Positions 24,313 to 33,533 of a stretch of DNA of 41,141 nt are shown one piece after another. The first letter of the stretch is position 1; each line of letters opens with the position of its first letter. Where the stretch lies: the NCBI RefSeq assembly GCF_024220515.1, contig NZ_JAMXOT010000080.1:1-41141 (forward strand), written 5' to 3'. The notes under the pieces are model-generated. The model saw only the letters and a program-made list of their open reading frames with translations, did no database searches and had not been told where the DNA came from. A program made the translations under genes and the position numbers. This DNA comes from Oscillatoria sp. HE19RPO. Lineage in GTDB: Bacteria; Cyanobacteriota; Cyanobacteriia; Cyanobacteriales; Laspinemataceae.

Positions 24313-25614
24313 GATCGGATTGGAAGAATATATGATTCAAGTTTGGGTTAACTTTACTTTACCTCAAACTCACTAGATCTACTGAAAATTTAAGAATCCA
24401 AAAAGGTTAGCCGACTTGACCGAGGTATCATCAGGGCTGATGTCAGGGTCAACAGATTCTACGCCTCCAGTTTTAGGGATATGGCCAGTGGGAAAAGGGG
24501 TTAACCTGTGGGATTTTCGTCAGGGATACTCGACGGATCGAGAGCGAAATGCAACACCATAGGGGAGTTAATCGCGATCCCTAGCACTGCCGCGATAGTG
24601 GGAAGAAATGGGTTTTTCGATGTACTGATGAGAAGATGAGGAGCGATCCAGTTGGGGTTGATGCCAATTGGACCCGCAGAGTTTGATGTTGGGTTCATCT
24701 ACCCCAAAACCCATCAGGAGCCAGGTAGACAGTAAAAGTGGAAGCATTAGATAGTATGTGTGGCAACTCACAGAAACCTGGGATACCTGTTGACACACCC
24801 TTAATGGATTGAGATTGAGAATTAAAGGTTGGGTGAATTGTTTCCCACCTTAGATCCTAACTCAAACTATCTCCAATTGAGGGATTTCAGTTCAAATCCT
24901 GGATTGAGAAGGCTCTGAGGGAGTTTCCTTTTAAGGAAAAGAAACTATCGGCTTCAAAAAATTTACTTTTCTTCATATTTCCGTAAAAATCCGGAGTTGC
25001 CTGCGCTCGTTTTTTTGTCTTAACTTTACAGAAAAAATATAAGAGCAACATGAAAACTTTACAAGGGGTTAGGATTGGGCCTCTGTGATTTGCCTGGGCT
25101 GTAGTTTAATGTCCCCTTATCTCCATCAAACGGGTGATTTCAAGTCTTCACGAAATTTTGTAAAAATCCGGGTAATACGAGAAATAAAAAGGGTAGGGTT
25201 TCGGGATTTTGTTGAGAACTGTCTCGGGATTAAATAGGCTCACCTCAAAGGGAAAAAGGGGTGGCTATCTAAACAATTCCCACCTCTGCTGTGGCAATCT
25301 TGTCAAGCATTTTGTCCGTTAGATTTTGGATGAGACTCTCAATTCCTTAGAAATATTCTGAAGAAATTGGGTTGTTAACCGCGACCGATCGCCCTTTTAG
25401 TCTGGAGGTACAGTAGGGGTTAGAAACGGGGTTGTTCACATCATCTCTGGGGTGACACCACCCAATCTGGGCCAAAAACCCGGTTTCTTGTTCCTTTTGG
25501 CTCAGATGAGATAAAAGATAGAGAATAATCAATCATGCCGATCGAGAGAGGAGATTCGCGAATCCCCCCTACATTTAGGGTTAGTTTTCAAAATATGCGT
25601 AAGTTCTATCTAGA
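24313..25614. other. 1.3-kb stretch without a convincing gene
   Basis: Short frames (65 codons at 24501-24698 and 76 codons at 24568-24798, both minus) overlap in different frames. One has a hydrophobic leader (LMLPLLLSTWLLMGFG), the other LPTIAAVLGIAINSPMVLHF, possibly a decayed small protein. The rest is AT-rich, with a 'cccggtttctt' motif and a partial R1 element at the right end. No RNA family recognised. Confidence 0.4.
25551..25607. repeat. R1 element, partial copy
   Basis: GAGATTCGCGAATCCCCCCT, then ACATTTAGGGTT and TTTTCAAAATATGCGTAAGTTCT matches the right half of R1; the left half cannot be recognised. Confidence 0.65.
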
Positions 25615-25696
25615 CTAAAAAAAGCGGGCCTCAATCAAGAAGCCAACTGGGAGGGGGATGCGATCGCCCATCTGAAGCAACCGGGAGAAGTTGGGA

Positions 25697-26137
25697 TTAG
25701 GATGGGGGAGATTCGGGGGATGGGGGGGATAGGGGGGATAGGGGAGATTCGGAAGATAGGGGAGATTCGGAAGATAGGGGAGATTCGGGAGATTCGGAAG
25801 ATTCGGAAGATGGGGGGGATGGGGGGGATGAGGGAGAGGCGGAAGATGGGGTAAATGAGGGTGAAGGGTTTTCCTCTTTGACTCTGCGGATGGGGAGATT
25901 AGCAATTAAGGCTGTGGCACGCTGGTTGTTTTCCAGGGAAATATCCAACCCTTCCAGGTCGAGTTCGACGTAGCGAGAGACCACCTGAAGTATTTCCTTT
26001 CGCATCGCCTCGACGGTATCCGGGTCGAGGTCAGCGCGATCGTGAGCCAGCACCAGTTTTAGACGACGCTTGACCTCCTCGCGACTATTGTCATCGCCAG
26101 TTCGAGGGAAAAGTCTTTCGATAAGTTCGCTAATCAT
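25697..26137 (-). CDS. minE: Cell-division topological specificity factor MinE with Ser/Pro tail
   Basis: Drives pole-to-pole oscillation of MinCD by stimulating MinD ATPase at the membrane. The core (about 1-88) is typical: [16 protein letters not shown] membrane-binding start, [18 protein letters not shown] anti-MinCD helix, then [20 protein letters not shown] and [20 protein letters not shown] topological domain. Residues 89-146 are an unusual low-complexity tail, repeating SESPLS units encoded by an 18-bp tandem repeat. Typical MinE proteins end near residue 90-100. Last gene of minC-minD-minE, 33 bp after minD. Confidence 0.93.
   Translation of the reverse strand: MISELIERLFPRTGDDNSREEVKRRLKLVLAHDRADLDPDTVEAMRKEILQVVSRYVELDLEGLDISLENNQRATALIANLPIRRVKEENPSPSFTPSSASPSSPPSPPSSESSESPESPLSSESPLSSESPLSPLSPPSPESPPS
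25700..25850 (-). repeat. Purine-strand-biased microsatellite within minE
   Basis: The 18-bp unit GGGGAGATTCGGAAGATA (plus strand) repeats exactly at 25741-25758 and 25759-25776, with 5- to 9-bp variants on either side (GGGGGGATA, GATTCGGAA). The plus strand is almost all purine apart from TTC, so non-B structure is possible. Unit-number changes of 18 bp keep the minE frame, other changes do not. Confidence 0.8.
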
Positions 26138-26170
26138 GGTGCTAGGGGTGTGGTAGAGCCTTACATTATC

Positions 26171-26968
26171 TTACCCGAAAATCCGTTTCCGCAGACGACT
26201 AAAAAAGTTGTCCTGAGGAACGCGCATATCCAGAAACTCAACCTTTTCACCTTCTAAACGGCGAGCAATGTTGTCGAAGGCAACTCCTGCCACGGAGGGT
26301 TGATCGGCTAATACTAAAGGTTCGCCGCGATTGGTAGACACAATGACTCGTTCATCGTCGGGAATCACCCCGAGGAGGTTAACGGCGAGAATTTCCTGAA
26401 CGTCCTCGACGGACATCATATCATTGGCTTCGACCATTGCGGGTTTGATGCGGTTGACAATCAGATTAATTTTCCTGACCCCATTGGCTTCGAGCAAGCC
26501 TACAACCCGGTCAGCATCTCGAACAGCGGCGATTTCGGGGGTGGTGACGATGATGGCTTCGGTGGCGGCGGCGATCGCATTTTGAAAGCCCATCTCAATC
26601 CCAGCGGGAGAGTCGATCACAATGTAGTCATACTTCCCGACTAATTGGCCGACAATTTGCTTCATCTGATCCGAGGTCACCACATCTTTCATGCGGTTTT
26701 GGGCTGCTGGTAACAAGGATAGGTTGGGCTGCCGCTTATCTTTGACTAATGCCTGCTCTAAGCGACATTGACCGGCGAGTACCTCGACGGCAGTGTAGAC
26801 GATCCGGTTTTCCAATCCCAGAAGCAAGTCTAAATTTCGCAGGCCGAAATCGGCATCCACAACAGCAACGTTGCGGCCCCGTTTTGCTAGAGCCATACCT
26901 AGATTGGCTGTGGTGGTGGTTTTGCCCACTCCCCCTTTACCCGATGTGACGACTATAATGCGACTCAT
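26171..26968 (-). CDS. minD: Septum site-determining ATPase MinD
   Basis: Membrane-associated ParA-type ATPase that recruits MinC and blocks division away from mid-cell. The 265-residue protein has the deviant Walker A SGKGGVGKTTTTANLG at the N-terminus, switch motifs VVDADFGLRNLDLLLGLE and YIVIDSPAGIE, and the C-terminal amphipathic membrane-targeting helix NFFSRLRKRIFG. Complete length. It lies 174 bp downstream of minC and 33 bp upstream of minE, all minus strand. Confidence 0.98.
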   Translation of the reverse strand: MSRIIVVTSGKGGVGKTTTTANLGMALAKRGRNVAVVDADFGLRNLDLLLGLENRIVYTAVEVLAGQCRLEQALVKDKRQPNLSLLPAAQNRMKDVVTSDQMKQIVGQLVGKYDYIVIDSPAGIEMGFQNAIAAATEAIIVTTPEIAAVRDADRVVGLLEANGVRKINLIVNRIKPAMVEANDMMSVEDVQEILAVNLLGVIPDDERVIVSTNRGEPLVLADQPSVAGVAFDNIARRLEGEKVEFLDMRVPQDNFFSRLRKRIFG

Positions 26969-27142
26969 GTAATGAAGACGACTCTACAACTAACTGCTAG
27001 TGGATCGGTTGGTGTGTCTGACTCTCCCGGATCTTAAAGAAGAGAGGCAAAGCGACGGACCTTTTGGAAGGCTGTCACGATCGAACGAGCCGATTTAATT
27101 TAGCACGATCGCGGAACCCTTGGTTGAGTGGAATGCGATCGC

Positions 27143-28090
27143 TTAAGATTTTAATTCCAACTGAGCTTTAGAAAAATCAGCAGCTTTGGCAATTCGGATC
27201 CCTTCGGGAGAAACGTAGGCGACTTCTGGATAAAAGTCAGGGAGGGGTTCCGGTGCGCGCGCTACCCAGTCGGCAATCCGAATTTGGGTGGGTTCCATTT
27301 GGAGTGCCATGACGATGCATTGCTCGTTGCCATTGGCACCGGCTTGAGCAAGTCCGCGCAACCGTCCCCAAACTAGAATATCGCCATCGGCAATGATAGA
27401 TCCGCCTGGGTTGACATCGCCGACGAGGATGACGTTACCCGGATGACGGATTTCGACGCCCGATCGCAAGGTGGTTTCCAGATACAGGGGGTCGGCGAGG
27501 GCTTTTCCCGTGGCGACGGGGTTGGGATTAAAAGGAGTAACCGTGGTGCGTTGTTCGACGGAATATCCGGCGGTGACGGCGGCAACGGCGGTTTGACGAC
27601 GAGAGGTTTCGATGCGTTCTAGTTTGAGTTTGGATGCGGCGAGGGCTTCAGCGATCGCCTGGAGTTGTCTGCCATCTAATAAGCGGTCCTGAGCGATTAA
27701 CTGCACGGAGGTGTCTGCTTGCCAAAAGCGATCGCCTGCATTCAGGCGATGTCGAATCTGTTGTAAAATTTCGGTCCAAGTCACCTGGGTTGTGGTATTG
27801 GCATCGTTACTGCTACTTTCGTTGGGCAATAGGAGTAAGAGGGTGCCGTCCTCTTGGGTTTTAAACCGAACTTGTGCATTAGGGGCGATCGCCTTGATCT
27901 CGGAAATCGCTTCGGGTTCGGTTTCCTTCGGTTCTCCCGGTTCGGAAACAGTGGACTCGGCTGGTTTATCTTGGGACTCTGCCGGTTCAGACAGGATGGA
28001 CTTGTCCGAGTTGGTGGAAAGAAGATCCCCCGGTTCGGAAACGGTTGATTCGGTTGATTCGATAGGAGAGAGTGACGTATCAGAACTCAT
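27143..28090 (-). CDS. minC: Septum site-determining protein MinC
   Basis: FtsZ-polymerisation inhibitor activated by MinD. The C-terminal beta-helix domain (about 195-300) has LRSGVEIRHPGNVILVGDVN, PGGSIIADGDILVWGRLRGL and ANGNEQCIVMALQMEPTQIR, and is the diagnostic part. The N-terminal FtsZ-binding domain (about 65-175) is divergent, as in cyanobacteria. Residues 1-62 are a disordered acidic leader with the heptapeptide STVSEPG twice. ATG at 28090. First gene of the min operon; 137 bp downstream of the glycosyltransferase. Confidence 0.95.
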   Translation of the reverse strand: MSSDTSLSPIESTESTVSEPGDLLSTNSDKSILSEPAESQDKPAESTVSEPGEPKETEPEAISEIKAIAPNAQVRFKTQEDGTLLLLLPNESSSNDANTTTQVTWTEILQQIRHRLNAGDRFWQADTSVQLIAQDRLLDGRQLQAIAEALAASKLKLERIETSRRQTAVAAVTAGYSVEQRTTVTPFNPNPVATGKALADPLYLETTLRSGVEIRHPGNVILVGDVNPGGSIIADGDILVWGRLRGLAQAGANGNEQCIVMALQMEPTQIRIADWVARAPEPLPDFYPEVAYVSPEGIRIAKAADFSKAQLELKS

Positions 28091-28227
28091 GCCAAATATT
28101 GCCTATTGCCATCCCGTTGATGGGATTGTACTTTCGATCCGCATGGATTTTAACATATTTGACGGGACTTGAGCGCTTTGGGATTGTTGGGGTGGCTTTA
28201 ACTGGGGGCGATCGCCACGAATTGGGG

Positions 28228-30042
28228 TCACCCGGAGGAATGGGTCCTGTGGCAGTCGCTGCGGTTGCGGTTCTCAATCATTCCTGAATAGTGCATGAGA
28301 TTGACCAAGGAATCGAGATTGACCAGAATATCTTCATAGAGGGGATGATTGTAATACCGTCTCGGGATTGATGTGGGAGTTTTATACTCGTCTAAACTTT
28401 CTCCGATTAAATAAGCATAGTCTAAGCCGATAATATTGCTAACGACCCAGTAGTTTACTGACACCATATCTCGGGCGAAAATTTCTATCAGTTGAGTTCC
28501 GGGATTACAAAAGACTGTATTGGTTAATCCAGCCCCATGAGGAGCGATAATGGCTTTGGCATTGGCAAATAAGGCGACTTGTTCGAGAAAGGAGAGAGAT
28601 TCTAGGACAATGGGAACGAAACCGTAGGGGGATAACCGGGCGATGGTTTCATCTTCATTGAGGATGCGGCGATAACTGGCATGGCGACGACTGATATAGA
28701 TGCGATCGGGGGTCTGTAGTCCCTGGGTTGCTGCTTTGTGTAGAAAGGATTCTCGCATAAACTGACAAGTCCAGGGAGACATTAATCCCACGTCTCCCGG
28801 TAAGGAGGGAACGACTAAGTTGGGGGTTTTGATATGGGGGAATTGAGAATTCTCGATAATTTTGTGATTCGGTATTCCCAGCAGATTTAAGGTTTCTCGC
28901 TGAAAGTGTAAATGACGACTATTAACCACGAAAAAATCAATGGTTTCTAATTTAATTCCTGCCAGCTCTAATAACTTTATCCTGGGCAATAAATCCGCCA
29001 TCCAATGATAGTAAGTATTGCCTCCTCTCACGGATAAAAAGGCGGTCGTTCCTTCTAGGGGAGTGGGTGGGGGTAATTTTTCGGAAATAGCCAGGGTTGA
29101 GGCGCTGCCTTGACAAAGTTGGTCGATGAAGCGACCCTCTGAGTTAATCACTGCGGTGGAGTAGGAATCCCCCCAAGCGCGTCCGGAAGGAATCCAGGTG
29201 ACAAATGTTTCGGGATTCTGATAGATTTCCCACCTAAAATAGGAATGAAGGCTGTTATTATATGTTTTGGGGGGCCAGAGTTTGACTGGACTTTTGAGAT
29301 TAATTTCTATATATTGACCATTTCGGTACGTGGTAAATTTAGAGGAGATAGCAGTATCAGAAACCGAGGGGATAAACTCTGTCAGGAGCGAGTGAGTGAT
29401 GAGATGAATCGCACAGGCTAAACCCTCTCCTATACGATTTTTGCGAATTAATGCTTGTCCTAAATTCAGATAAGCCGATTCAAAATCGGGCTGAATCATT
29501 AAGGTTTCAAGATAGGCAACAATCGCCTCATCCAGCCGTTCTTGTTCTAGGAAGACATTGCCTAAGTTAAAATAGGCAGATGGTAAGTTTGGGTCCAAGG
29601 CTAGGGCTTGTTGATATAAGGCTAGGGCTTTGCTTGGTTCCCCTTTTTTTCGCCACATCACTCCCAAGTTTAAGTAAGATTTGGTATGATTGTTGTCAAT
29701 TTGCAAGGCTTTATTATAGCATAAAATTGCCTCTTCTACCTGGTTATTTTCAGAAAATTCACTGCCTAAATTTAATAAAAAATCCGCACCGATTAAATCC
29801 GGTTGGAGTTCTAGGGCTTTCAGGTAGCATCGCAGAGAGGGGGACAGATTACCTTGCGATCGCCAAATTTCTCCTAACCCTTGATAGCTGAGGGCAAAAT
29901 CCGGCTGGAGTTTGATGATTTCCTGAAAAAGTAACCTTGCCTGGTGGGAATTTCCTTCCTGGAGATGCCTCTGAGCTTGTTGATATAGAAATGCCGTTTG
30001 TTGTCCGGATTCAGTCATAGAAATTGCTTGAATTTGATTCAT
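28228..30042 (-). CDS. TPR-repeat protein with GT61-type glycosyltransferase domain
   Basis: A 604-residue protein. Residues ~14-215 hold about six tetratricopeptide repeats (for example SPSLRCYLKALELQPDL; LNLGVMWRKKGEPSKALALY; YFNLGNVFLEQERLDEAIVA). Residues ~300-580 match the DUF563/GT61 fold: TAFLSVRGGNTYYHWMADLLPRI, RIYISRRHASYRRILNE and AIIAPHGAGLTNTVFCNPGTQLIEIF. GT61 enzymes transfer sugars such as xylose or hexose in glycan building; the acceptor here is unknown. No other glycan-pathway genes are adjacent, so its target cannot be inferred. The TPR fusion suggests docking to a protein partner. Confidence 0.9.
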   Translation of the reverse strand: MNQIQAISMTESGQQTAFLYQQAQRHLQEGNSHQARLLFQEIIKLQPDFALSYQGLGEIWRSQGNLSPSLRCYLKALELQPDLIGADFLLNLGSEFSENNQVEEAILCYNKALQIDNNHTKSYLNLGVMWRKKGEPSKALALYQQALALDPNLPSAYFNLGNVFLEQERLDEAIVAYLETLMIQPDFESAYLNLGQALIRKNRIGEGLACAIHLITHSLLTEFIPSVSDTAISSKFTTYRNGQYIEINLKSPVKLWPPKTYNNSLHSYFRWEIYQNPETFVTWIPSGRAWGDSYSTAVINSEGRFIDQLCQGSASTLAISEKLPPPTPLEGTTAFLSVRGGNTYYHWMADLLPRIKLLELAGIKLETIDFFVVNSRHLHFQRETLNLLGIPNHKIIENSQFPHIKTPNLVVPSLPGDVGLMSPWTCQFMRESFLHKAATQGLQTPDRIYISRRHASYRRILNEDETIARLSPYGFVPIVLESLSFLEQVALFANAKAIIAPHGAGLTNTVFCNPGTQLIEIFARDMVSVNYWVVSNIIGLDYAYLIGESLDEYKTPTSIPRRYYNHPLYEDILVNLDSLVNLMHYSGMIENRNRSDCHRTHSSG

Positions 30043-30148
30043 AGGGATGAAAAAGTAGCAAATGCCAAAAATTCATAGTAGTAACCGCCGGAAATTTGAC
30101 TTCCCGGCAGTCATAAATCTGGGAATTCTACTCGTAATTTTCTGTTAA

Positions 30149-30293
30149 GGGAACTCCAAAAAATAAAATCTCCAAAACGTTCGTAGTGACGGATCAACGG
30201 AGTAGCCCCGTCAATGTAGGGGCGCAAGCATTGCGCCCCTACAGATACCTTCCTTTCAGTTGAATGGTTGGATGATTTATATTTTGCAATCCG
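30149..30293. mobile_element. R3 MITE-like element, copy 2 (145 bp)
   Basis: Left end GGGAACTCCAAAAAATAAAA. Right end, on the minus strand, CGGATTGCAAAATATAAATC. The shorter core palindrome is GTAGGGGCGCAAGC-ATTGCGCCCCTAC. The right end abuts the TAG stop of the DUF1537 gene, as copy 1 abuts the moaE stop. TAA follows the right end and precedes the left, possibly a 3-bp target duplication. Confidence 0.75.
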
Positions 30294-31640
30294 CTAAGAA
30301 GCATGAGTAAGTCGCTGGTAAACCGTCACTAATCCATCAGCATCGCCCACATTACCGGGAAATAAAACCACGGGTAAATTGGGAAATAAAGGATGATTTT
30401 CCGGAGTTTGAACCATCGAACATCCGGCAATAATTTGACCGAGGAGACGGGCGCTGGTTAAGGCTAATCCGGTACTTAAAACATCATTGGAGGTGATGCC
30501 TCCCTTGCTAATTAAAAATCCGATATCTTTAGGCAAACCGCGCACGACATCCATTAATAAGGTGGAAACGGCGACGCCAAATTCTAAGCGGGTTTGGACA
30601 TTGGGAAAGACGAGTTCTTGGCGACTGGTATAAACTACGGGAGTGTTTCCCGCCTGGTGCGCTTTCTGGACTTGTTCCAGAATGGTTTGTAATAATTGTT
30701 CCCGTTGGGTGGGGGATTCTTCGAGTAAATGAGAGACGTCAATTTCAATGCCGGTGACGGAGGTTTCTAGGAGTAACCTTTCTAATTGTTGGGTGGTTTT
30801 TTTGACGTGAGAACCGACAATAATGGCCCCGGGTTTGGCTTGGCGCACAAATTGACCCATGTCGGTGGCGGGAACGGGTTGGGGTCCGAGATTGGCGAGG
30901 GAGGTCAGAAGACTGGCTGCACTGCGAAAGAGGAAGCGTTTCCCTTGACTGGCAGCAGCGATCGCCTCCGTAGCAAAAGAGTCCAAATCCCCTTGATTTT
31001 CTGCATCCACGGCACAACATCGGTTACCGGATAACTGCATTAACCGTTCTTGAAGGGAAGGATTTGTGCCGGTTTCAGAGGAACGCAAATCCGAGATTAA
31101 AAAGCAGTCAACTTCGGTGGCCCGAATGCGTCCCTTGGTTTTTTCGGCCACATAATCGGGAAGATAACTATATTGATATCCAAACACTGAATCTTTAGCA
31201 AATTCGGTTTCGTGAACCGGAGTTTCTACCCCATCAATGATCAGGTAATGGGTACTATTTTTGGTGATGCGTCCCCCTTCAAAGAAGGCGGGGACGAGGA
31301 AATGTGCATCGAAGGGACCGAGTTCTTCGGCGATCGCATCGGTTTCGATGGGATAATGTCCCCGGAGGGTGGAGTCGGAACGGCTGACAACCAGGAAGTC
31401 GGAGATATTTTCTGCTGCGAGTGCTTGTTTGAGGTTCTGGCAGACAAGGCGCGTGGTGGCATCAGCTTGATCCGGGGTCAGCGATCGCGTATTCGTGAGA
31501 ACGAAGAAGATGGGGACTTCCTCGCGCAACCCCAGGCGCAAGGTTTCTACATCCCACTGAGTCAGCAAGAGGCAACTGTGGACGGTTTGGGAACCTGTGG
31601 GATCGTCATCGAGAACGATAATTTTCGGTTGAGTGTTCAT
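30294..31640 (-). CDS. DUF1537 family four-carbon acid sugar kinase
   Basis: Kinase of the DUF1537/OtnK family that phosphorylates four-carbon sugar acids such as tetronates. Taking the ATG at 31640 (MNTQPKIIVLDDDPTGSQTV) gives 448 residues, about the usual length. The nucleotide-binding start LDDDPTGSQTVHSCLLLTQW, VVSRSDSTLRGHYPIETDAI, PGAIIVGSHVKKTTQQLE and the C-terminal FLISKGGITSNDVLSTGLAL block are present. An alternative start at 31667 adds MATIASKIT and has a weak GATGAG ahead; 31769 is unlikely. Cyanobacterial physiological substrate unknown. Its 3' end is occupied by R3. Confidence 0.88.
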   Translation of the reverse strand: MNTQPKIIVLDDDPTGSQTVHSCLLLTQWDVETLRLGLREEVPIFFVLTNTRSLTPDQADATTRLVCQNLKQALAAENISDFLVVSRSDSTLRGHYPIETDAIAEELGPFDAHFLVPAFFEGGRITKNSTHYLIIDGVETPVHETEFAKDSVFGYQYSYLPDYVAEKTKGRIRATEVDCFLISDLRSSETGTNPSLQERLMQLSGNRCCAVDAENQGDLDSFATEAIAAASQGKRFLFRSAASLLTSLANLGPQPVPATDMGQFVRQAKPGAIIVGSHVKKTTQQLERLLLETSVTGIEIDVSHLLEESPTQREQLLQTILEQVQKAHQAGNTPVVYTSRQELVFPNVQTRLEFGVAVSTLLMDVVRGLPKDIGFLISKGGITSNDVLSTGLALTSARLLGQIIAGCSMVQTPENHPLFPNLPVVLFPGNVGDADGLVTVYQRLTHAS

Positions 31641-31823
31641 GGTTATTTTTGACGCGATTGTTGCCATTTTCTCATCTTCGGGGAACAGGCGATCGCAATT
31701 CAACCCAGATTGGATGCAATTCCTGGAGAAAGCTGGCGACACCCTCGAACCCAATTGCTGTAAAAACAACCCAACCCGGAGAGTTTGAGAGCGCGAGTTT
31801 CTTGCGTGGTATTTAAAAACCTG

Positions 31824-32543
31824 TTAATAATGATGCCGTCTATCTTGGAGTTTTCTAAGTTCTCCTTGAGTATTTAAAGCAATCTGCAAGGCTTCATTCA
31901 GCAATCGTCCCCGTTCGCTGGCTTTGTCGCTCACTTGCAAGGCTTCGATCGCATTTAGATTATTGGCAAATAATTCAGGATTGCGTTCGATAAAGTTGCG
32001 GTTTTCTCTTAAAATGCGTTCGGTTCTTAAGGCGCGGATTAAATCCTGGCGGGTGAGTTTTAAGGCATCAATGATGTCATCGCGGTTGCTCAGTCGGACT
32101 CCGGGATTTCCCACATCTTCCAGGGAGTCATTGAGGTCGATCGCCTTAATTAAATCATTATAATTTTCGACATCATCGAGAAGTCCCAGAAGGGAATCCC
32201 CTTTCCGAGTATTATTTTTCAGCCACATAAACCGGGTGGCGATCGCTACGATGCAGGTGGTACTCGCTAGGGTTCCCAAAACAATCCAAGATGGCGCATT
32301 ATTAAACGCTAAATCCAGGGGAACTCCTCTAATTTCCCAGGCAATCCAATCTCCCAAGGCTAAGAGGGCGATAAATAAAATAATGGTTAAACAACTAATG
32401 AGTAACGTCTCTTTATATAAAAAATTTGACCTTCTGTTAGGATTTTCCATCGTCGAAGGTCGAATTAACTCGTCTACGGACACCCCGCTGAGGCGTCTGA
32501 GTTCTCCTTTGCTAATTTCTAAGCCTTGTAAATCTCGTCGCAC
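31824..32543 (-). CDS. Two-span membrane protein, tandem paralog A, function unknown
   Basis: Begins with GTG at 32543, supported by AGGAG 9 bp upstream and an in-frame stop just before. Residues 1-24 (RRDLQGLEISKGELRRLSGV) are a soluble motif shared with the neighbour; two membrane spans lie near 45-68 and 83-106. The C-terminal soluble domain (about 115-239) carries DVENYNDLIKAIDLNDSLED, SNRDDIIDALKLTRQDLIRA, LRTERILRENRNFIERNPEL and FANNLNAIEALQVSDKASER. That domain is strongly similar to paralog B (32677-33426). No known domain recognised. It and B form a tandem pair, both minus strand. Confidence 0.75.
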   Translation of the reverse strand: MRRDLQGLEISKGELRRLSGVSVDELIRPSTMENPNRRSNFLYKETLLISCLTIILFIALLALGDWIAWEIRGVPLDLAFNNAPSWIVLGTLASTTCIVAIATRFMWLKNNTRKGDSLLGLLDDVENYNDLIKAIDLNDSLEDVGNPGVRLSNRDDIIDALKLTRQDLIRALRTERILRENRNFIERNPELFANNLNAIEALQVSDKASERGRLLNEALQIALNTQGELRKLQDRRHHY

Positions 32544-32676
32544 GGTGTGATGCTCCTATCGATAAAATTGCTACTTGATCATTCCAGTCAGGGGGATTAG
32601 CTCAGAGTATCCTTGCACTGTTCGCTATCTTAACAAACTCAGGGATGGGCTTTCTGTGCCGGATCTGATGATGGTT

Positions 32677-33426
32677 TTAGGTCGAGTCGGGACTGTGAGG
32701 AGAAGGGGATGGGGGTCTAGGGGACAATTTGCCAATTTCCTCATGGGCACTGAGGGCAATTTGCAAGGCTTCATTGAGCAGGCGTCCATGTTCGCTGGCT
32801 TTGTCGGTGACTTGTAAGGCAGCTAAAGCGGTCAAGTTGTTGGCAAAGATTTCGGGATTTCGGGCGATGAAACTTTTATGTTTGCGGAGAATTCGTTCAG
32901 TTCTTAAGGCGCGAATTAAATCTTCTTTGGTTAATTGAAGGGCTTGAATCACTTGTTCGCGATCGCGTAAATGAACGTCGGGATTTCCCACTTCTTCGAG
33001 GCGATCGTTGATATCAATGACGCGGATGATATCATTAAATCGCTCTACTTCATGCAACAATCCGGGCAGAGATTGGCCGACGTGCTTTTTCACCCAGAAA
33101 AACTGGACCAGTTTTGTGAGAAATAATCCCCCAATCAGTTGGGTGTTCAGGAATAACCCATGGAAGGGAAAGGTGAGATTTAAAAGGGCGATCGCCACGG
33201 GATAGGTTAAGCCGACTGCAAAGGCGACTAGAAACAGTAAATAGCGAATTAAACCCGGTGAATCGGGTCCGGGATCTAAACTGAGGAGGGTCGGGATAGA
33301 AAAGTGGTTAACCGCTTCAATATCCAAACCACTCAATCGTTTGAGTTCAGTTTTGGGGATGGGTAACTCTTTGAGGTCCGGTCGCACAGCGTGAATCTCC
33401 CTATCTTGTGGATAGTCCAGGAGCAT
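32677..33426 (-). CDS. Two-span membrane protein, tandem paralog B, function unknown
   Basis: A 249-residue paralog of the gene 133 bp downstream. N-terminal RPDLKELPIPKTELKRLSGL matches paralog A's soluble motif. Spans lie near 60-84 and 92-112. The C-terminal domain has FNDIIRVIDINDRLEEVGNP, QVIQALQLTKEDLIRALRTE, RILRKHKSFIARNPEIFANN and DKASEHGRLLNEALQIALSA. The ATG at 33426 has GGAG 5 bp upstream. The end is a short Pro/Ser tail. Between the two copies the soluble domain is better conserved than the spans, suggesting that is the working part. Function unknown. It is divergent from exbB-exbD. Confidence 0.75.
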   Translation of the reverse strand: MLLDYPQDREIHAVRPDLKELPIPKTELKRLSGLDIEAVNHFSIPTLLSLDPGPDSPGLIRYLLFLVAFAVGLTYPVAIALLNLTFPFHGLFLNTQLIGGLFLTKLVQFFWVKKHVGQSLPGLLHEVERFNDIIRVIDINDRLEEVGNPDVHLRDREQVIQALQLTKEDLIRALRTERILRKHKSFIARNPEIFANNLTALAALQVTDKASEHGRLLNEALQIALSAHEEIGKLSPRPPSPSPHSPDST

Positions 33427-33533
33427 GGATACTCCATGAGGCGATCGCCTGTTTTATTCTGGCACAGACCGAGGGGTTTGAGCAGAGTTCCGGGGAAGCA
33501 CCTCTGAGGGTGACTATCAATAACTGGTATTTA

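Noticed and set aside
24501-24798. Overlapping 65- and 76-codon frames with hydrophobic stretches
   Set aside because: Could be a frameshifted small exported protein, but no joined frame, start signal or family supports it.
24880-24905. GTTCAAATCC resembling a tRNA T-loop
   Set aside because: The stem would leave an 8-base loop and no anticodon or acceptor arm can be placed.
25615-25905. 96-codon Pro/Leu/His-rich minus-strand frame
   Set aside because: It is the alternative frame of the minE microsatellite, without a start signal.
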